Below, piece by piece: positions 53,289 through 61,093 of a stretch of DNA of 64,000 nt. The DNA is from UWMA-0277 sp965183885. Lineage in GTDB: Bacteria > Bacteroidota > Bacteroidia > Flavobacteriales > BACL11. The position numbers and the translations under genes are program-made. The notes below the pieces were generated by a model. It was given only the letters and a program-made list of their open reading frames with translations. It made no database searches and was not told the DNA's origin. Where the stretch lies: positions 682,001 to 746,000 of the forward strand of contig OZ238992.1 of assembly GCA_965183885.1 (NCBI GenBank), given 5' to 3'. The first letter of the stretch is position 1, and every line of letters begins with the position of its first letter.

Positions 53289-55676
53289 ATGAGAAAAATT
53301 TTTATCCTTTTTATACTTACCCTTTATAATTTGACTGTTTATGGACAAACTATAAGCGGTACTATAACGGACAGCAATACTAAAGAGGTATTAATTGGAG
53401 TAAATATTATTCTTGAAAATGGCAAAGGAATATCAAGTGATATTTTTGGAAAATACACCTTAAATACTGAAGAGGGCATTCAAAAAATCAGCTTTAAATA
53501 TATTGGATACAAAGAGGTTGTAAAAGAGTTTACATTAAATAAAGAAGAGCAAAAAACAATTAATGTTTCTTTGGAAAGCTCAGCTGAACAGTTAAGCACT
53601 GTAGTTGTATCAGCAGGAAGGTTTGAACAGCAATTAGAAGAAATTACAGTATCCATGGAGGTAATAAAACCTACACTTATTGAAAACAAAAACACTACTA
53701 ATATTGAAACTGTAATAGATCAGATTCCTAGTGTTAATATTATTGATGGGCAAGCAAATATAAGAGGAGGTAGTGGATGGAGCTATGGTGCTGGGACAAG
53801 AGTTTTAGTAATGGTTGATGATATGCCTTTAGTTTCTGGAGATGCAGGACAAGTACAATGGAAACTAATTGCTACCGAAAATATTAATCAAATAGAAGTA
53901 ATAAAAGGAGCGTCATCAGCACTTTACGGGTCATCAGCATTAAATGGCGTTATTAATATCCGCACTGCTTTCCCTAGTCAGAAAAAAATTAATAACAATC
54001 CTTTACCAGGGTACACTAAAGTAAATATGCATTTTGGATTAATTGACTTTCCTAAAAGAGCTGCTCTAAACTGGAATGGTGATAAAAGAAGAGCTTTTAA
54101 AGGTCTTGAATTTTCACAGGCAATGAAGGTAAACAATACAGATATATCCTTTGGAGGAAATGTTTTTAAAGATGATGGCTACCGATATGGAGAATCAACA
54201 GACAGAAAACGATTTAACTTTAATACAAACCATAAAAGCAAGAAAATAATAGGATTAGCATATGGTTTAAATGGAAATTTTATACTCCAAGAATCAGGAT
54301 CTGCTTTATTGTGGAATGGATTTGATGAAGCCTATATCCCTTTAGACTCTGCTATAAGCACTACTAAAAGCACTACATATAATATTGACCCCTTTATTAA
54401 TTACACTAAAGGAAACAACCAACATTCATTACGAATCCGCTACCTAAGTGTAACAAATGACAACAGTAGTAATGGTAAAGATATTGGACAAGATAATGCC
54501 TCAAATACAATTTACACCAACTATCAATATCAAAAAAATATAAAAGAATATCAGCTACGAATAACAAGTGGTATTACTAATGAAATAGTACAGGTGAACT
54601 CTGATTTGTTTAATGGGAAAAGCCAAAGAACTAATAATGCCCTTTATACACAAATTGATAAAAAATGGAATCGACTAAATATTTCTTTAGGGGGGAGATA
54701 TGAATATTTTTCAATAAATACTGATAGCAAGCATTTTATTGATGGCGATTCAATAAATGAGTTTTCAGCACAAAAACCAGTTTTTAGAGCAGGGCTTAAT
54801 TACCAGTTAGCAGAAGCAACTTTCTTAAGAGGATCATGGGGACAAGGATTCCGTTTCCCTGCTATGTCGGAACTCTTTATTTCTACCAACCAATCAGGAC
54901 TAGAAATTTACCCTAATCCTGAATTAAAACCTGAAAGTGGGTGGAGTAGTGAAATAGGAATAAAGCAGGGAATAAAAATTGGGAATTGGCTTTCATATCT
55001 TGACCTAGCTGCATTTTTAATGCAATATGACAATATGATGGAATTTAGCTTTGGGCAATGGGGAGGACCTGAAAACACACTCTCAGGCTTAGGGTTTAAA
55101 TCAGTAAACGTTGGATCTACACAAATTAGCGGAGTTGAATTGAGCATAAACGGGCAAGGAAAATTAAATAAGAATACAAATGTTAATATATTAGCTGGTT
55201 ACACCTACATGAATCCTATTTCACTAGATAAAGATTATATATATGCACGATATTACAAAGACACGAATGGAGATGGAATAGATGATGGTGACGGCAGACC
55301 AATAACTTATTTAGAAAGTGGAGTAGACTCAACAGTATTGAAATACCGACACAAACATATTATAAAATTTGATGCTGAATTAATATATAAAAAATATACT
55401 CTAGGAGGAAGTTTTAGATACAATGACTTTATGCGAAATATTGATTATATTTTTACAACACCAGTAGTAGAGCAACTTGGGATTACAGGAATAAATGAAT
55501 CAAGAGCAGATGAAAAAGGGGATTATATTATAGACATGAGAGCTGCTTATCAGATAATAAAAACAGCAAAACTAAGCTTTATTGTAAATAATCTACTGAA
55601 TAGAGAGTACATGAGTCGACCAGCAAATATGATGCCACCAAGAACTTTTACAGTACAATTAAATTTTAAAATCTAA
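53289..55676 (+). CDS. TonB-dependent receptor with carboxypeptidase-like N-terminal domain
   Basis: A 795-residue outer membrane receptor. Signal peptide 1-19 (...TVYGQ), a CarboxypepD_reg-like domain (about 20-95; TISGTITDSNTKEVLIGVNI), plug domain (about 115-225; VDQIPSVNIIDGQANIRGG, ASSALYGSSALNGVINIRT as the conserved plug end, the latter quoted in part), then a barrel ending in NLLNREYMSRPANMMPPRTF and a C-terminal strand. It imports an iron complex, cobalamin or similar; the substrate is not shown. It is not part of a SusCD pair. kdsB overlaps its stop by 1 nt. Confidence 0.9.
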   Translation: MRKIFILFILTLYNLTVYGQTISGTITDSNTKEVLIGVNIILENGKGISSDIFGKYTLNTEEGIQKISFKYIGYKEVVKEFTLNKEEQKTINVSLESSAEQLSTVVVSAGRFEQQLEEITVSMEVIKPTLIENKNTTNIETVIDQIPSVNIIDGQANIRGGSGWSYGAGTRVLVMVDDMPLVSGDAGQVQWKLIATENINQIEVIKGASSALYGSSALNGVINIRTAFPSQKKINNNPLPGYTKVNMHFGLIDFPKRAALNWNGDKRRAFKGLEFSQAMKVNNTDISFGGNVFKDDGYRYGESTDRKRFNFNTNHKSKKIIGLAYGLNGNFILQESGSALLWNGFDEAYIPLDSAISTTKSTTYNIDPFINYTKGNNQHSLRIRYLSVTNDNSSNGKDIGQDNASNTIYTNYQYQKNIKEYQLRITSGITNEIVQVNSDLFNGKSQRTNNALYTQIDKKWNRLNISLGGRYEYFSINTDSKHFIDGDSINEFSAQKPVFRAGLNYQLAEATFLRGSWGQGFRFPAMSELFISTNQSGLEIYPNPELKPESGWSSEIGIKQGIKIGNWLSYLDLAAFLMQYDNMMEFSFGQWGGPENTLSGLGFKSVNVGSTQISGVELSINGQGKLNKNTNVNILAGYTYMNPISLDKDYIYARYYKDTNGDGIDDGDGRPITYLESGVDSTVLKYRHKHIIKFDAELIYKKYTLGGSFRYNDFMRNIDYIFTTPVVEQLGITGINESRADEKGDYIIDMRAAYQIIKTAKLSFIVNNLLNREYMSRPANMMPPRTFTVQLNFKI

Positions 55677-56389
55677 TGAAAATAATAGGAGTAATCCCAT
55701 CACGATATGCTTCAAGTAGGTTTCCAGGAAAACCACTTGCTGATATATTAGGTACAAGCATGATACAAAGAGTATATGAACAGGCTAAAAAATGTAAAAG
55801 CCTTGATGCTGTAATTGTTGCTACTGATGATGACAGGATTTACAATCATGTAAAAAGCTTTGGTGGCGAAGTAATAATGACTTCTAGCGATCATCCATCA
55901 GGAACTGATCGCTGTAATGAAGTAGTACAGAAAATTAATGATGACTACAATATTGTAGTAAATATACAAGGCGATGAACCTTATATAAATCCTGAGCAGA
56001 TTGAACAAGTAGTACAATTATTTACTGATGAAAAAGTAAGTATAGGAACATTGGCAAAAGAAATAGAAGATTTAGAACTATTAAGCGATGAAAATAGCCC
56101 AAAAGCAATTTTTAACAACCAAGGTATTGCAAGTAATTTTTGTAGGCTAATTGAACAAAAAGAGGGTAATAAGCACTATTACAAACACATAGGGATTTAT
56201 GCTTTCAGAACTCAAACATTAGCTGAAATATGCAAATTATCTCCTTCAAAAAATGAAATAAAAGAGCGCCTAGAACAACTCAGATGGCTGGACAATAAGT
56301 ATTTAATTAAGGTAGGAATTACAACTCACGAGGGCATATCAGTAGATAGCCCAAAGGATATTGATAAAATTAAAGCCCAACTAAGATAA
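55676..56389 (+). CDS. kdsB: CMP-KDO synthetase (3-deoxy-manno-octulosonate cytidylyltransferase)
   Basis: A 237-residue enzyme that activates KDO for lipopolysaccharide. IPSRYASSRFPGKPLADI near the N terminus, VIVATDDDRI, MTSSDHPSGTDRC and VVNIQGDEPYI are diagnostic. It shows that the organism builds KDO-type LPS. It begins on the last base of the receptor gene stop codon. Confidence 0.95.
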   Translation: MKIIGVIPSRYASSRFPGKPLADILGTSMIQRVYEQAKKCKSLDAVIVATDDDRIYNHVKSFGGEVIMTSSDHPSGTDRCNEVVQKINDDYNIVVNIQGDEPYINPEQIEQVVQLFTDEKVSIGTLAKEIEDLELLSDENSPKAIFNNQGIASNFCRLIEQKEGNKHYYKHIGIYAFRTQTLAEICKLSPSKNEIKERLEQLRWLDNKYLIKVGITTHEGISVDSPKDIDKIKAQLR

Positions 56390-56395
56390 TTTACT

Positions 56396-56403
56396 TAATT
56401 TTG
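56396..56403 (+). promoter_or_regulatory. TAnnTTTG box, near-leaderless HU/SPOR gene
   Basis: TAATTTTG, 5 nt before the ATG at 56409. Confidence 0.65.
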
Positions 56404-56408
56404 TTCCT

Positions 56409-57374
56409 ATGAACAAGACCGTATCACACTACATTTCTGAACTCTTATTTTTACATGATTGTGTAATACTACCTTCCTTTGGAGGTTTTGTTGGAAATAG
56501 ACAATCAGCAAAATTAAACCAATTAACAGGGATACTTTCACCACCATCAAAGCAAATTTTATTCAATAAAAACCTAAGTACAAATGACGGATTATTGATA
56601 AACCATATTGCCAATATGGAAGGGCTTAGCCAAGAAATTGCAAAGCAAAATGTTGAGGCATTTGCTCAAGAGTGCACTACAAAACTAACGACTACTAAAG
56701 TAGTTAGAATTGAGAAAATAGGATTATTTACTCTAGGTAAAGAAAACAATATCTTATTTACACAAGACACTACAACAAACTATAGTTTAGATGCTTTTGG
56801 TATGAGCGCAAGCCACACCAAAACAATAGAACGCCAAACGGTATTAGAAGAAAAAATTATTGCTAGTGTACAGCACATAAATACACAAAGCCGTAATCCA
56901 AGAACATTTTTAAGAGCTGCTGCTGTAATTATTCCTTTAGTAGCTTTATCGTACCTAAGTATTAGCCAACAAGAAAGCATTAATAATGCTTATACTCAAA
57001 TGGCTAGTCTTAACCCGTTTACTACTTTAACTACTGAAACAAATACTGTTGAAGTTGAAACAACTCCTGAGCTAATAATTGAAGCAGAGGTAATTAGTCC
57101 TGCTCCTATAGTTGCTGAGGAAGAAGTAAAAATTGAAATCAAAGCTATTGCCACACAAAAGACCTACTACATTATTGCTGGTGCTTTTGCAGAGCAAAAA
57201 AATGCTGATAAAATGGTAAAGAAACTTCGTAACTGGGACTACAATCCTACAGTAATTAAAGGAGGGAAATTAAGCCGTGTAAGTTACAGTGACTTTACTA
57301 ATAAAGAAGAAGCAATCTTAGCTTTAAAAGAAATACAGCGAGAAAATAAATCCGCTTGGTTACTTATCCAATAA
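56409..57374 (+). CDS. HU-domain (CCDC81-like) and SPOR-domain membrane protein
   Basis: A 321-residue fusion. Residues about 1-130 hold two CCDC81-type bacterial HU-like domains (ISELLFLHDCVILPSFGGFV, quoted at 20 residues; GLLINHIANMEGLSQ; VVRIEKIGLFTLGKENNI). One membrane helix lies at about 172-190 (AAVIIPLVALSYLSI). After an acidic Glu/Val/Pro linker (about 205-245) comes a SPOR domain (about 247-321; YYIIAGAFAEQKNADKMV), which binds denuded peptidoglycan at the septum. So a cytoplasmic HU-like half is tied to a periplasmic septum-binding half. This architecture is known in Bacteroidota; its job is not firmly known. Confidence 0.85.
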   Translation: MNKTVSHYISELLFLHDCVILPSFGGFVGNRQSAKLNQLTGILSPPSKQILFNKNLSTNDGLLINHIANMEGLSQEIAKQNVEAFAQECTTKLTTTKVVRIEKIGLFTLGKENNILFTQDTTTNYSLDAFGMSASHTKTIERQTVLEEKIIASVQHINTQSRNPRTFLRAAAVIIPLVALSYLSISQQESINNAYTQMASLNPFTTLTTETNTVEVETTPELIIEAEVISPAPIVAEEEVKIEIKAIATQKTYYIIAGAFAEQKNADKMVKKLRNWDYNPTVIKGGKLSRVSYSDFTNKEEAILALKEIQRENKSAWLLIQ

Positions 57375-57380
57375 ATCATC

Positions 57381-57896
57381 ATGAACACAAAAACGCCTAA
57401 AGAATCTAAAGCAATACTTACTGAAATTGTTTTGCCTAATGATACTAATAATTTAGACAATTTAATGGGAGGAAGGCTGCTACACTGGATGGATATTGCT
57501 GCTGCCATAACTGCACACAGGCATTGCAATAGAACATCAGTAACAGCAAGTGTAAATAATGTAAGTTTTGATCATCCTATTCCGCAAGGGAGTATTGTAA
57601 CTTTAGAAGCTACAATATCAAGAGCTTTTTCATCATCAATGGAAATTTTTATAGATGTATGGACTGAAGACACTTTATCAGGAGCTAAAACAAAATGTAA
57701 TGAAGCTATCTATACCTTTGTTGCTGTTGATAATATGGGTAAACCTGCTAAAGTTCCTGGAGTAACTCCAGAAACAGAACTAGAAACAAAACGCTTTGAA
57801 GGTGCTTTAAGAAGAAGGCAATTGTCATTAATCTTAGCTGGAAAGATGAAAGCTGAAGATGCTAGTGAACTAAAAGCATTATTCACTCAAGAATAA
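57381..57896 (+). CDS. Acyl-CoA thioesterase, hotdog fold
   Basis: A 171-residue protein of the YciA/BACH type. LPNDTNNLDNLMGGRLLHWMD (about 18-38) holds the active-site Asp/Asn region and the hotdog helix; VSFDHPIPQGSIVTLEA follows. It cleaves acyl-CoA to the free acid and CoA. It follows the HU/SPOR gene by 6 nt. Its 3' end overlaps the convergent glycosyltransferase by 18 bp. Confidence 0.9.
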   Translation: MNTKTPKESKAILTEIVLPNDTNNLDNLMGGRLLHWMDIAAAITAHRHCNRTSVTASVNNVSFDHPIPQGSIVTLEATISRAFSSSMEIFIDVWTEDTLSGAKTKCNEAIYTFVAVDNMGKPAKVPGVTPETELETKRFEGALRRRQLSLILAGKMKAEDASELKALFTQE

Positions 57897-58847
57897 ACCT
57901 TCCTCAATTTCTTGCATGCATTTAAAATGTCCTTTTGGGCATTTATCATAACCTATTTTGGAACAAGGCCTACAATTTAAGCCCTTTACTTCTATCATTT
58001 TAGATTGCTCATTGGCCTTATAAGGTGTCATCCCAAATTCTGGAACAGTATTTCCCCAAACAGCGTAAATTTTCTTTTTGAAAGCCGCTGCAATATGCAT
58101 CATTCCTGTATCGTGTGTAATTACATATTCTGCTTCTTTTACAATATATGCTGATTGACTAATACTAAACTTACCACAAGCATTAAAAGTATTGCTTGTT
58201 GCTGCAAGTATCTGCTCTCCCCTATCATTATCCTCAGGACCACCCACAATAACTACCTTATCTTTTAGCTTATCTATAATTGAGATGATTTTACTTGTAG
58301 GTAATATCTTAGTTGCATGCTGGCCACCAATTACAAAAACTACATAGCCTTGCTTTTTAAAAGCTTCAAATTCTGGCGTTAGCACCTCATCATCTTTTGT
58401 AAGAAAGAAATCGAGGCCTTGATTATCATTTTCAGCACCTAAATGAGCAATAGTACTTAAGTACCTATCAACAATATGAACTCTAGGAAGGCTGTCTATT
58501 TTAAAAGTTGTGAGAAAGAATTTCTCCATATTGAGTTTATTAAAACTCTTAGCAGGAACATTTAATTTAAACTTTAATATCTTGGTGCGCAAATTATTAT
58601 GCAAATCAATTACATAATCAAAGTCTTGTGCTTTTAAATCTTCCAGCACCTCATCAAGACCATCCTTTATTAAATGAAGCTTATCCACATAAGGATTGTG
58701 TACTAACAAAGATTTATAAGATGATTTAGTAAGGTAATGTACCTCAGTATTAAGCTGTTTTTTAAGTACTCTTACTACTGGTGTAGTTAATACGATATCT
58801 CCAATTGAAGAAAATCTGACAACTAATATTTTAAGTGTTTCTTGCAC
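57879..58847 (-). CDS. Glycosyltransferase family 9 (heptosyltransferase-like)
   Basis: A 322-residue GT-B fold enzyme. LVVRFSSIGDIVLTTPVVR at the N terminus and THDTGMMHIAAAFKKKIYAV (about 247-266) with the ADP-heptose-binding TGMMHIAAA are diagnostic. It adds heptose or a related sugar to LPS core. The C-terminal 45 residues are rich in Cys (NCRPCSKIGYDKCPKGHFKC), four or more Cys that may bind metal. The start is GTG at 58847; no in-frame ATG precedes the conserved LVVRF segment. TAGTTTTA, near the promoter consensus, sits 4 nt before it. Confidence 0.85.
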   Translation of the reverse strand: MQETLKILVVRFSSIGDIVLTTPVVRVLKKQLNTEVHYLTKSSYKSLLVHNPYVDKLHLIKDGLDEVLEDLKAQDFDYVIDLHNNLRTKILKFKLNVPAKSFNKLNMEKFFLTTFKIDSLPRVHIVDRYLSTIAHLGAENDNQGLDFFLTKDDEVLTPEFEAFKKQGYVVFVIGGQHATKILPTSKIISIIDKLKDKVVIVGGPEDNDRGEQILAATSNTFNACGKFSISQSAYIVKEAEYVITHDTGMMHIAAAFKKKIYAVWGNTVPEFGMTPYKANEQSKMIEVKGLNCRPCSKIGYDKCPKGHFKCMQEIEEGLFLSE

Positions 58848-58871
58848 CGGGTAAAACTAAGAAATTTATCC

Positions 58872-58879
58872 TAGTTTTG
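58872..58879 (+). promoter_or_regulatory. TAnnTTTG box, near-leaderless tatD
   Basis: TAGTTTTG, 5 nt before the ATG at 58885. Confidence 0.65.
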
Positions 58880-58884
58880 CGCTC

Positions 58885-59658
58885 ATGCAATTTATTGATA
58901 CACATAGCCATTTATACAGCAGTCAGTTTGATGAAGATAGAACACAAATTGTACAAGATGCTATTGATAGTGGTGTAACAACCATACTCTTACCTAATAT
59001 AGCTAGTAGCTACACCAAAGGAATGCTTGATTTGTGTAAGCAGTTTCCTAAAAACTGCTACCCTATGATGGGATTACACCCTTGTGATGTAAAGGAGGAA
59101 AATTTGGCTGATGAGTTGCAACATGTTGAGCAAGAGCTGGAAAAAGGAGGCTATATTGCCGTAGGAGAAATTGGTTTGGATTTGTATTGGGACAAAACCT
59201 CTTTAGCAATTCAGAAAAAAGCATTTATACATCAAATTGAATTGGCAAAAAAATACCAGATTCCTATTGCAATACACGTAAGAGGTTCTTTTAATGAAGC
59301 TATTGAAATTATTGAGGCGTACAATGATAAAAACCTCAGGGGAGTATTTCACTGCTTTACTGGAGGTAAGGCTGAAGCTGAAAGAGTAATTAAACTAGGA
59401 GGGTTTTATATGGGTATAGGTGGCGTGCTAACTTTTAAAAATAGTGGATTAGATGCCACTATTAAAACTGTAGCTTTGCAGCACCTTATTTTAGAAACTG
59501 ATGCTCCTTACCTTGCACCTGCTCCATTTAGAGGAAAAAGAAATGAAAGCAAACACATTGTAACAATAGCTGAAAAACTAGCTAAAGTGCATCAAAGTAG
59601 TATAACAGAAGTTGCGAAGGTAACTACTGAAAATGCACAAAAACTATTCCAATTATGA
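58885..59658 (+). CDS. TatD family deoxyribonuclease
   Basis: A 257-residue metal-dependent hydrolase (TIM barrel). DTHSHLYSSQFDEDR with the first metal His pair, MMGLHPCDVKEE, VGEIGLDLYWD (metal Glu), HCFTGG and LILETDAPYLAP (catalytic Asp) are all present. It acts on DNA 3' ends and D-aminoacyl-type substrates in relatives. It overlaps the asparaginase gene by 4 nt. Confidence 0.93.
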   Translation: MQFIDTHSHLYSSQFDEDRTQIVQDAIDSGVTTILLPNIASSYTKGMLDLCKQFPKNCYPMMGLHPCDVKEENLADELQHVEQELEKGGYIAVGEIGLDLYWDKTSLAIQKKAFIHQIELAKKYQIPIAIHVRGSFNEAIEIIEAYNDKNLRGVFHCFTGGKAEAERVIKLGGFYMGIGGVLTFKNSGLDATIKTVALQHLILETDAPYLAPAPFRGKRNESKHIVTIAEKLAKVHQSSITEVAKVTTENAQKLFQL

Positions 59659-60653
59659 AACAGAAAATACTATTAATTTATACTGGAGGAACTATTGGAA
59701 TGGTAAAAGACAAAGTAAAAAACACTTTAGTCCCTTTTAATTTTGACGGTTTACTTAGTGCGATTCCTGAGCTTAAAAGTGATGAAGTAGATTTAGATAC
59801 AGTAAGCATAAAAAATCCTATTGATTCGAGCAATATGAACCCTGATGTTTGGGTAGAAATTGCTAAAATTATTGAAAAAAATTATACAGACTATAGTGGT
59901 TTTGTAATACTACACGGCTCCGATACTATGGCATATACAGCATCGGCACTGAGCTTTATGCTAGAGCATATCAATAAGGCAGTTATCCTAACAGGATCGC
60001 AAATACCTATAGGCGTAAGGCGTACTGATGCAAAAGAAAACCTTATTACTTCTGTTGAGATTGCAGCAAGTGGCAAGGTAAATGAAGTTTGTATTTATTT
60101 TGAAGACCAACTTTATAAAGGCAACCGAACTGTAAAAATAAATACCGAACATTTTGAAGCTTTTGAATCGCCAAACTATCCAATATTGGCAGAAGCAGGA
60201 GTAAAAATAAAGTACAAAAGAACCCTAAAGAAAAAGGATAGTAATGATTTAATCATTCATAAACCTTTAGCTGAGGATGTTGCCATTTTAAAATTTTTCC
60301 CTGGAATAACTATTACTACTATTAAAGCAATACTTAATAGTGCTAAGGGAATTATAATTGAAAGCTTTGGAGCAGGAAATGCCCCAACGAGCACTGAGCT
60401 AAAGCAAGTACTTAGTACTGCAAATAAAGCAGGAAAAATACTAGTTAATATTAGCCAATGCTTATACGGCACAGCTATTGATGGGCAGTATGAAACAAGT
60501 GAGCCTTTTGGCAAGGCTGGGGTATTATCGGGGAAAGATATGACTACAGAAGCAGCTATTACCAAGCTTATGTTCTTGATGGGACAAGGTTTAAGTACTG
60601 CTGAAATAAAAACACAAATGCAAAAGAACCTAAGAGGAGAAATTACCGAGTAA
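59655..60653 (+). CDS. ansA: Type I (cytoplasmic) L-asparaginase
   Basis: A 332-residue enzyme that converts asparagine to aspartate and ammonia. The first catalytic Thr is in LIYTGGTIGMVKD, the second in VILHGSDTMAYTASALSFM; no signal peptide, so type I. AILTGSQIPIG is written here as VILTGSQIPIGVRRTDAKEN. It is coupled with tatD. The tRNA-Ser gene starts 22 nt behind its stop. Confidence 0.92.
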   Translation: MKQKILLIYTGGTIGMVKDKVKNTLVPFNFDGLLSAIPELKSDEVDLDTVSIKNPIDSSNMNPDVWVEIAKIIEKNYTDYSGFVILHGSDTMAYTASALSFMLEHINKAVILTGSQIPIGVRRTDAKENLITSVEIAASGKVNEVCIYFEDQLYKGNRTVKINTEHFEAFESPNYPILAEAGVKIKYKRTLKKKDSNDLIIHKPLAEDVAILKFFPGITITTIKAILNSAKGIIIESFGAGNAPTSTELKQVLSTANKAGKILVNISQCLYGTAIDGQYETSEPFGKAGVLSGKDMTTEAAITKLMFLMGQGLSTAEIKTQMQKNLRGEITE

Positions 60654-60658
60654 TTTTT

Positions 60659-60666
60659 TAGATTTG
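60659..60666 (+). promoter_or_regulatory. TAnnTTTG box for tRNA-Ser
   Basis: TAGATTTG, 9 nt before the mature 5' end of the tRNA. Confidence 0.65.
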
Positions 60667-60675
60667 CGCCAGTTT

Positions 60676-60762
60676 GGTGAGGTGGCCGAGTGGCTTAAGG
60701 CGCACGCTTGGAAAGCGTGTAAACGGGAAACTGTTTCGGGGGTTCGAATCCCTTCCTCACCG
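60676..60762 (+). tRNA. tRNA-Ser(GGA)
   Basis: An 87-nt class II tRNA. Acceptor stem GGTGAGG (60676-60682) with CCTCACC (60755-60761), discriminator G 60762; D-arm GCCGAGTGGCTTAAGGC; anticodon stem ACGCT-TGGAAAG-type loop with anticodon GGA; long variable arm (AAACGGGAAACTGTTT); T-arm GGGGG-TTCGAAT-CCCTT. The CCA is not encoded (the DNA reads GCA after the stem), so it is added by CCA-transferase. A terminator follows at 60770. Confidence 0.97.
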
Positions 60763-60764
60763 CA
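60747..60764 (+). repeat. tRNA-Ser 3'-end 18-mer, copy 1 (in the tRNA)
   Basis: AATCCCTTCCTCACCGCA: end of the T-loop, 3' strand of the T-stem, 3' acceptor strand, discriminator and two more bases. Confidence 0.95.
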
Positions 60765-60769
60765 AAAGA

Positions 60770-60799
60770 AAAGTCCTAGCATTTATGCTGGGATTTTTT
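60770..60799 (+). terminator. Terminator of tRNA-Ser
   Basis: The stem AAGTCCTAGCA/TGCTGGGATTT (two G-T pairs) runs into TTTTTTA. Confidence 0.85.
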
Positions 60800-60875
60800 A
60801 TTTGGATTTGACGCAAATTTATTTGTCAGAAAATTCAAATGAAAAATTACAAAACGAATAATTGAGTTAGGGCTT

Positions 60876-60883
60876 TACTTTTG
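60876..60883 (+). promoter_or_regulatory. TAnnTTTG box before the second tRNA tail
   Basis: TACTTTTG. With the terminator at 60937-60960 it would define a transcript of about 70-75 nt that contains the second tRNA-Ser tail. Confidence 0.5.
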
Positions 60884-60910
60884 TAAAATACCCAAACGGG
60901 ATCATGCAAT

Positions 60911-60928
60911 AATCCCTTCCTCACCGCA
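60911..60928 (+). repeat. tRNA-Ser 3'-end 18-mer, copy 2
   Basis: Exact copy of 60747-60764, at 164 bp from it. Upstream, GGGAT (60898-60902) can pair with ATCCC (60912-60916), so it retains a T-arm-like hairpin although the real T-arm 5' strand is not there. No GGTGAGG acceptor partner is near. Confidence 0.95.
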
Positions 60929-60936
60929 TAAAATAG

Positions 60937-60960
60937 AAACTACTCTTTTGGGTAGTTTTT
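60937..60960 (+). terminator. Terminator after tail copy 2
   Basis: The stem AAACTACTC/GGGTAGTTT with a TTTT loop, followed by TTATTTTAT. It starts 8 nt after the tail. Confidence 0.85.
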
Positions 60961-61031
60961 ATTTTATATGATAATGAGACTTGATAAGAACCCTTGTTCA
61001 AAATAATATTCTTGAGATTGGAACAATCAAA

Positions 61032-61049
61032 AATCCCTTCCTCACCGCA
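61032..61049 (+). repeat. tRNA-Ser 3'-end 18-mer, copy 3
   Basis: Exact copy of the 18-mer, 121 bp after copy 2. Upstream bases are different again; a weak box TATTCTTG lies at 61007-61014. Confidence 0.95.
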
Positions 61050-61053
61050 AATA

Positions 61054-61077
61054 TAAACCCAATAAAAATTGGGTTTT
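61054..61077 (+). terminator. Terminator after tail copy 3
   Basis: The stem AAACCCAAT/ATTGGGTTT with an AAAA loop, followed by TATCTTTTAT, 5 nt after the tail. It may also serve the converging methyltransferase gene. Confidence 0.85.
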
Positions 61078-61093
61078 ATCTTTTATAAAAGCT

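Larger units (their letters stand above)
60763..61093 (+). other. 331-bp gap with two extra tRNA-Ser tails and three terminators
   Basis: No gene is seen here. It carries the tRNA terminator (60770-60799), a promoter box (60876-60883), a second 18-bp tRNA-Ser tail (60911-60928) with terminator (60937-60960), and a third tail (61032-61049) with terminator (61054-61077). The DNA between the tails is unique and AT-rich. Confidence 0.9.

Noticed and set aside
60664..60861. A 65-codon frame across tRNA-Ser beginning MRQFGEVAEWLKAHAWK
   Set aside because: It is the translation of the tRNA itself; such EVAEWLKAHAWKAC-type peptides are a well-known false gene call over tRNA-Ser.
60911..61049. Tail copies 2 and 3 as intact tRNA genes
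   Set aside because: Neither has the GGTGAGG acceptor strand, a D-arm or an anticodon arm within 90 nt upstream; only the 3' 18 bases are shared.
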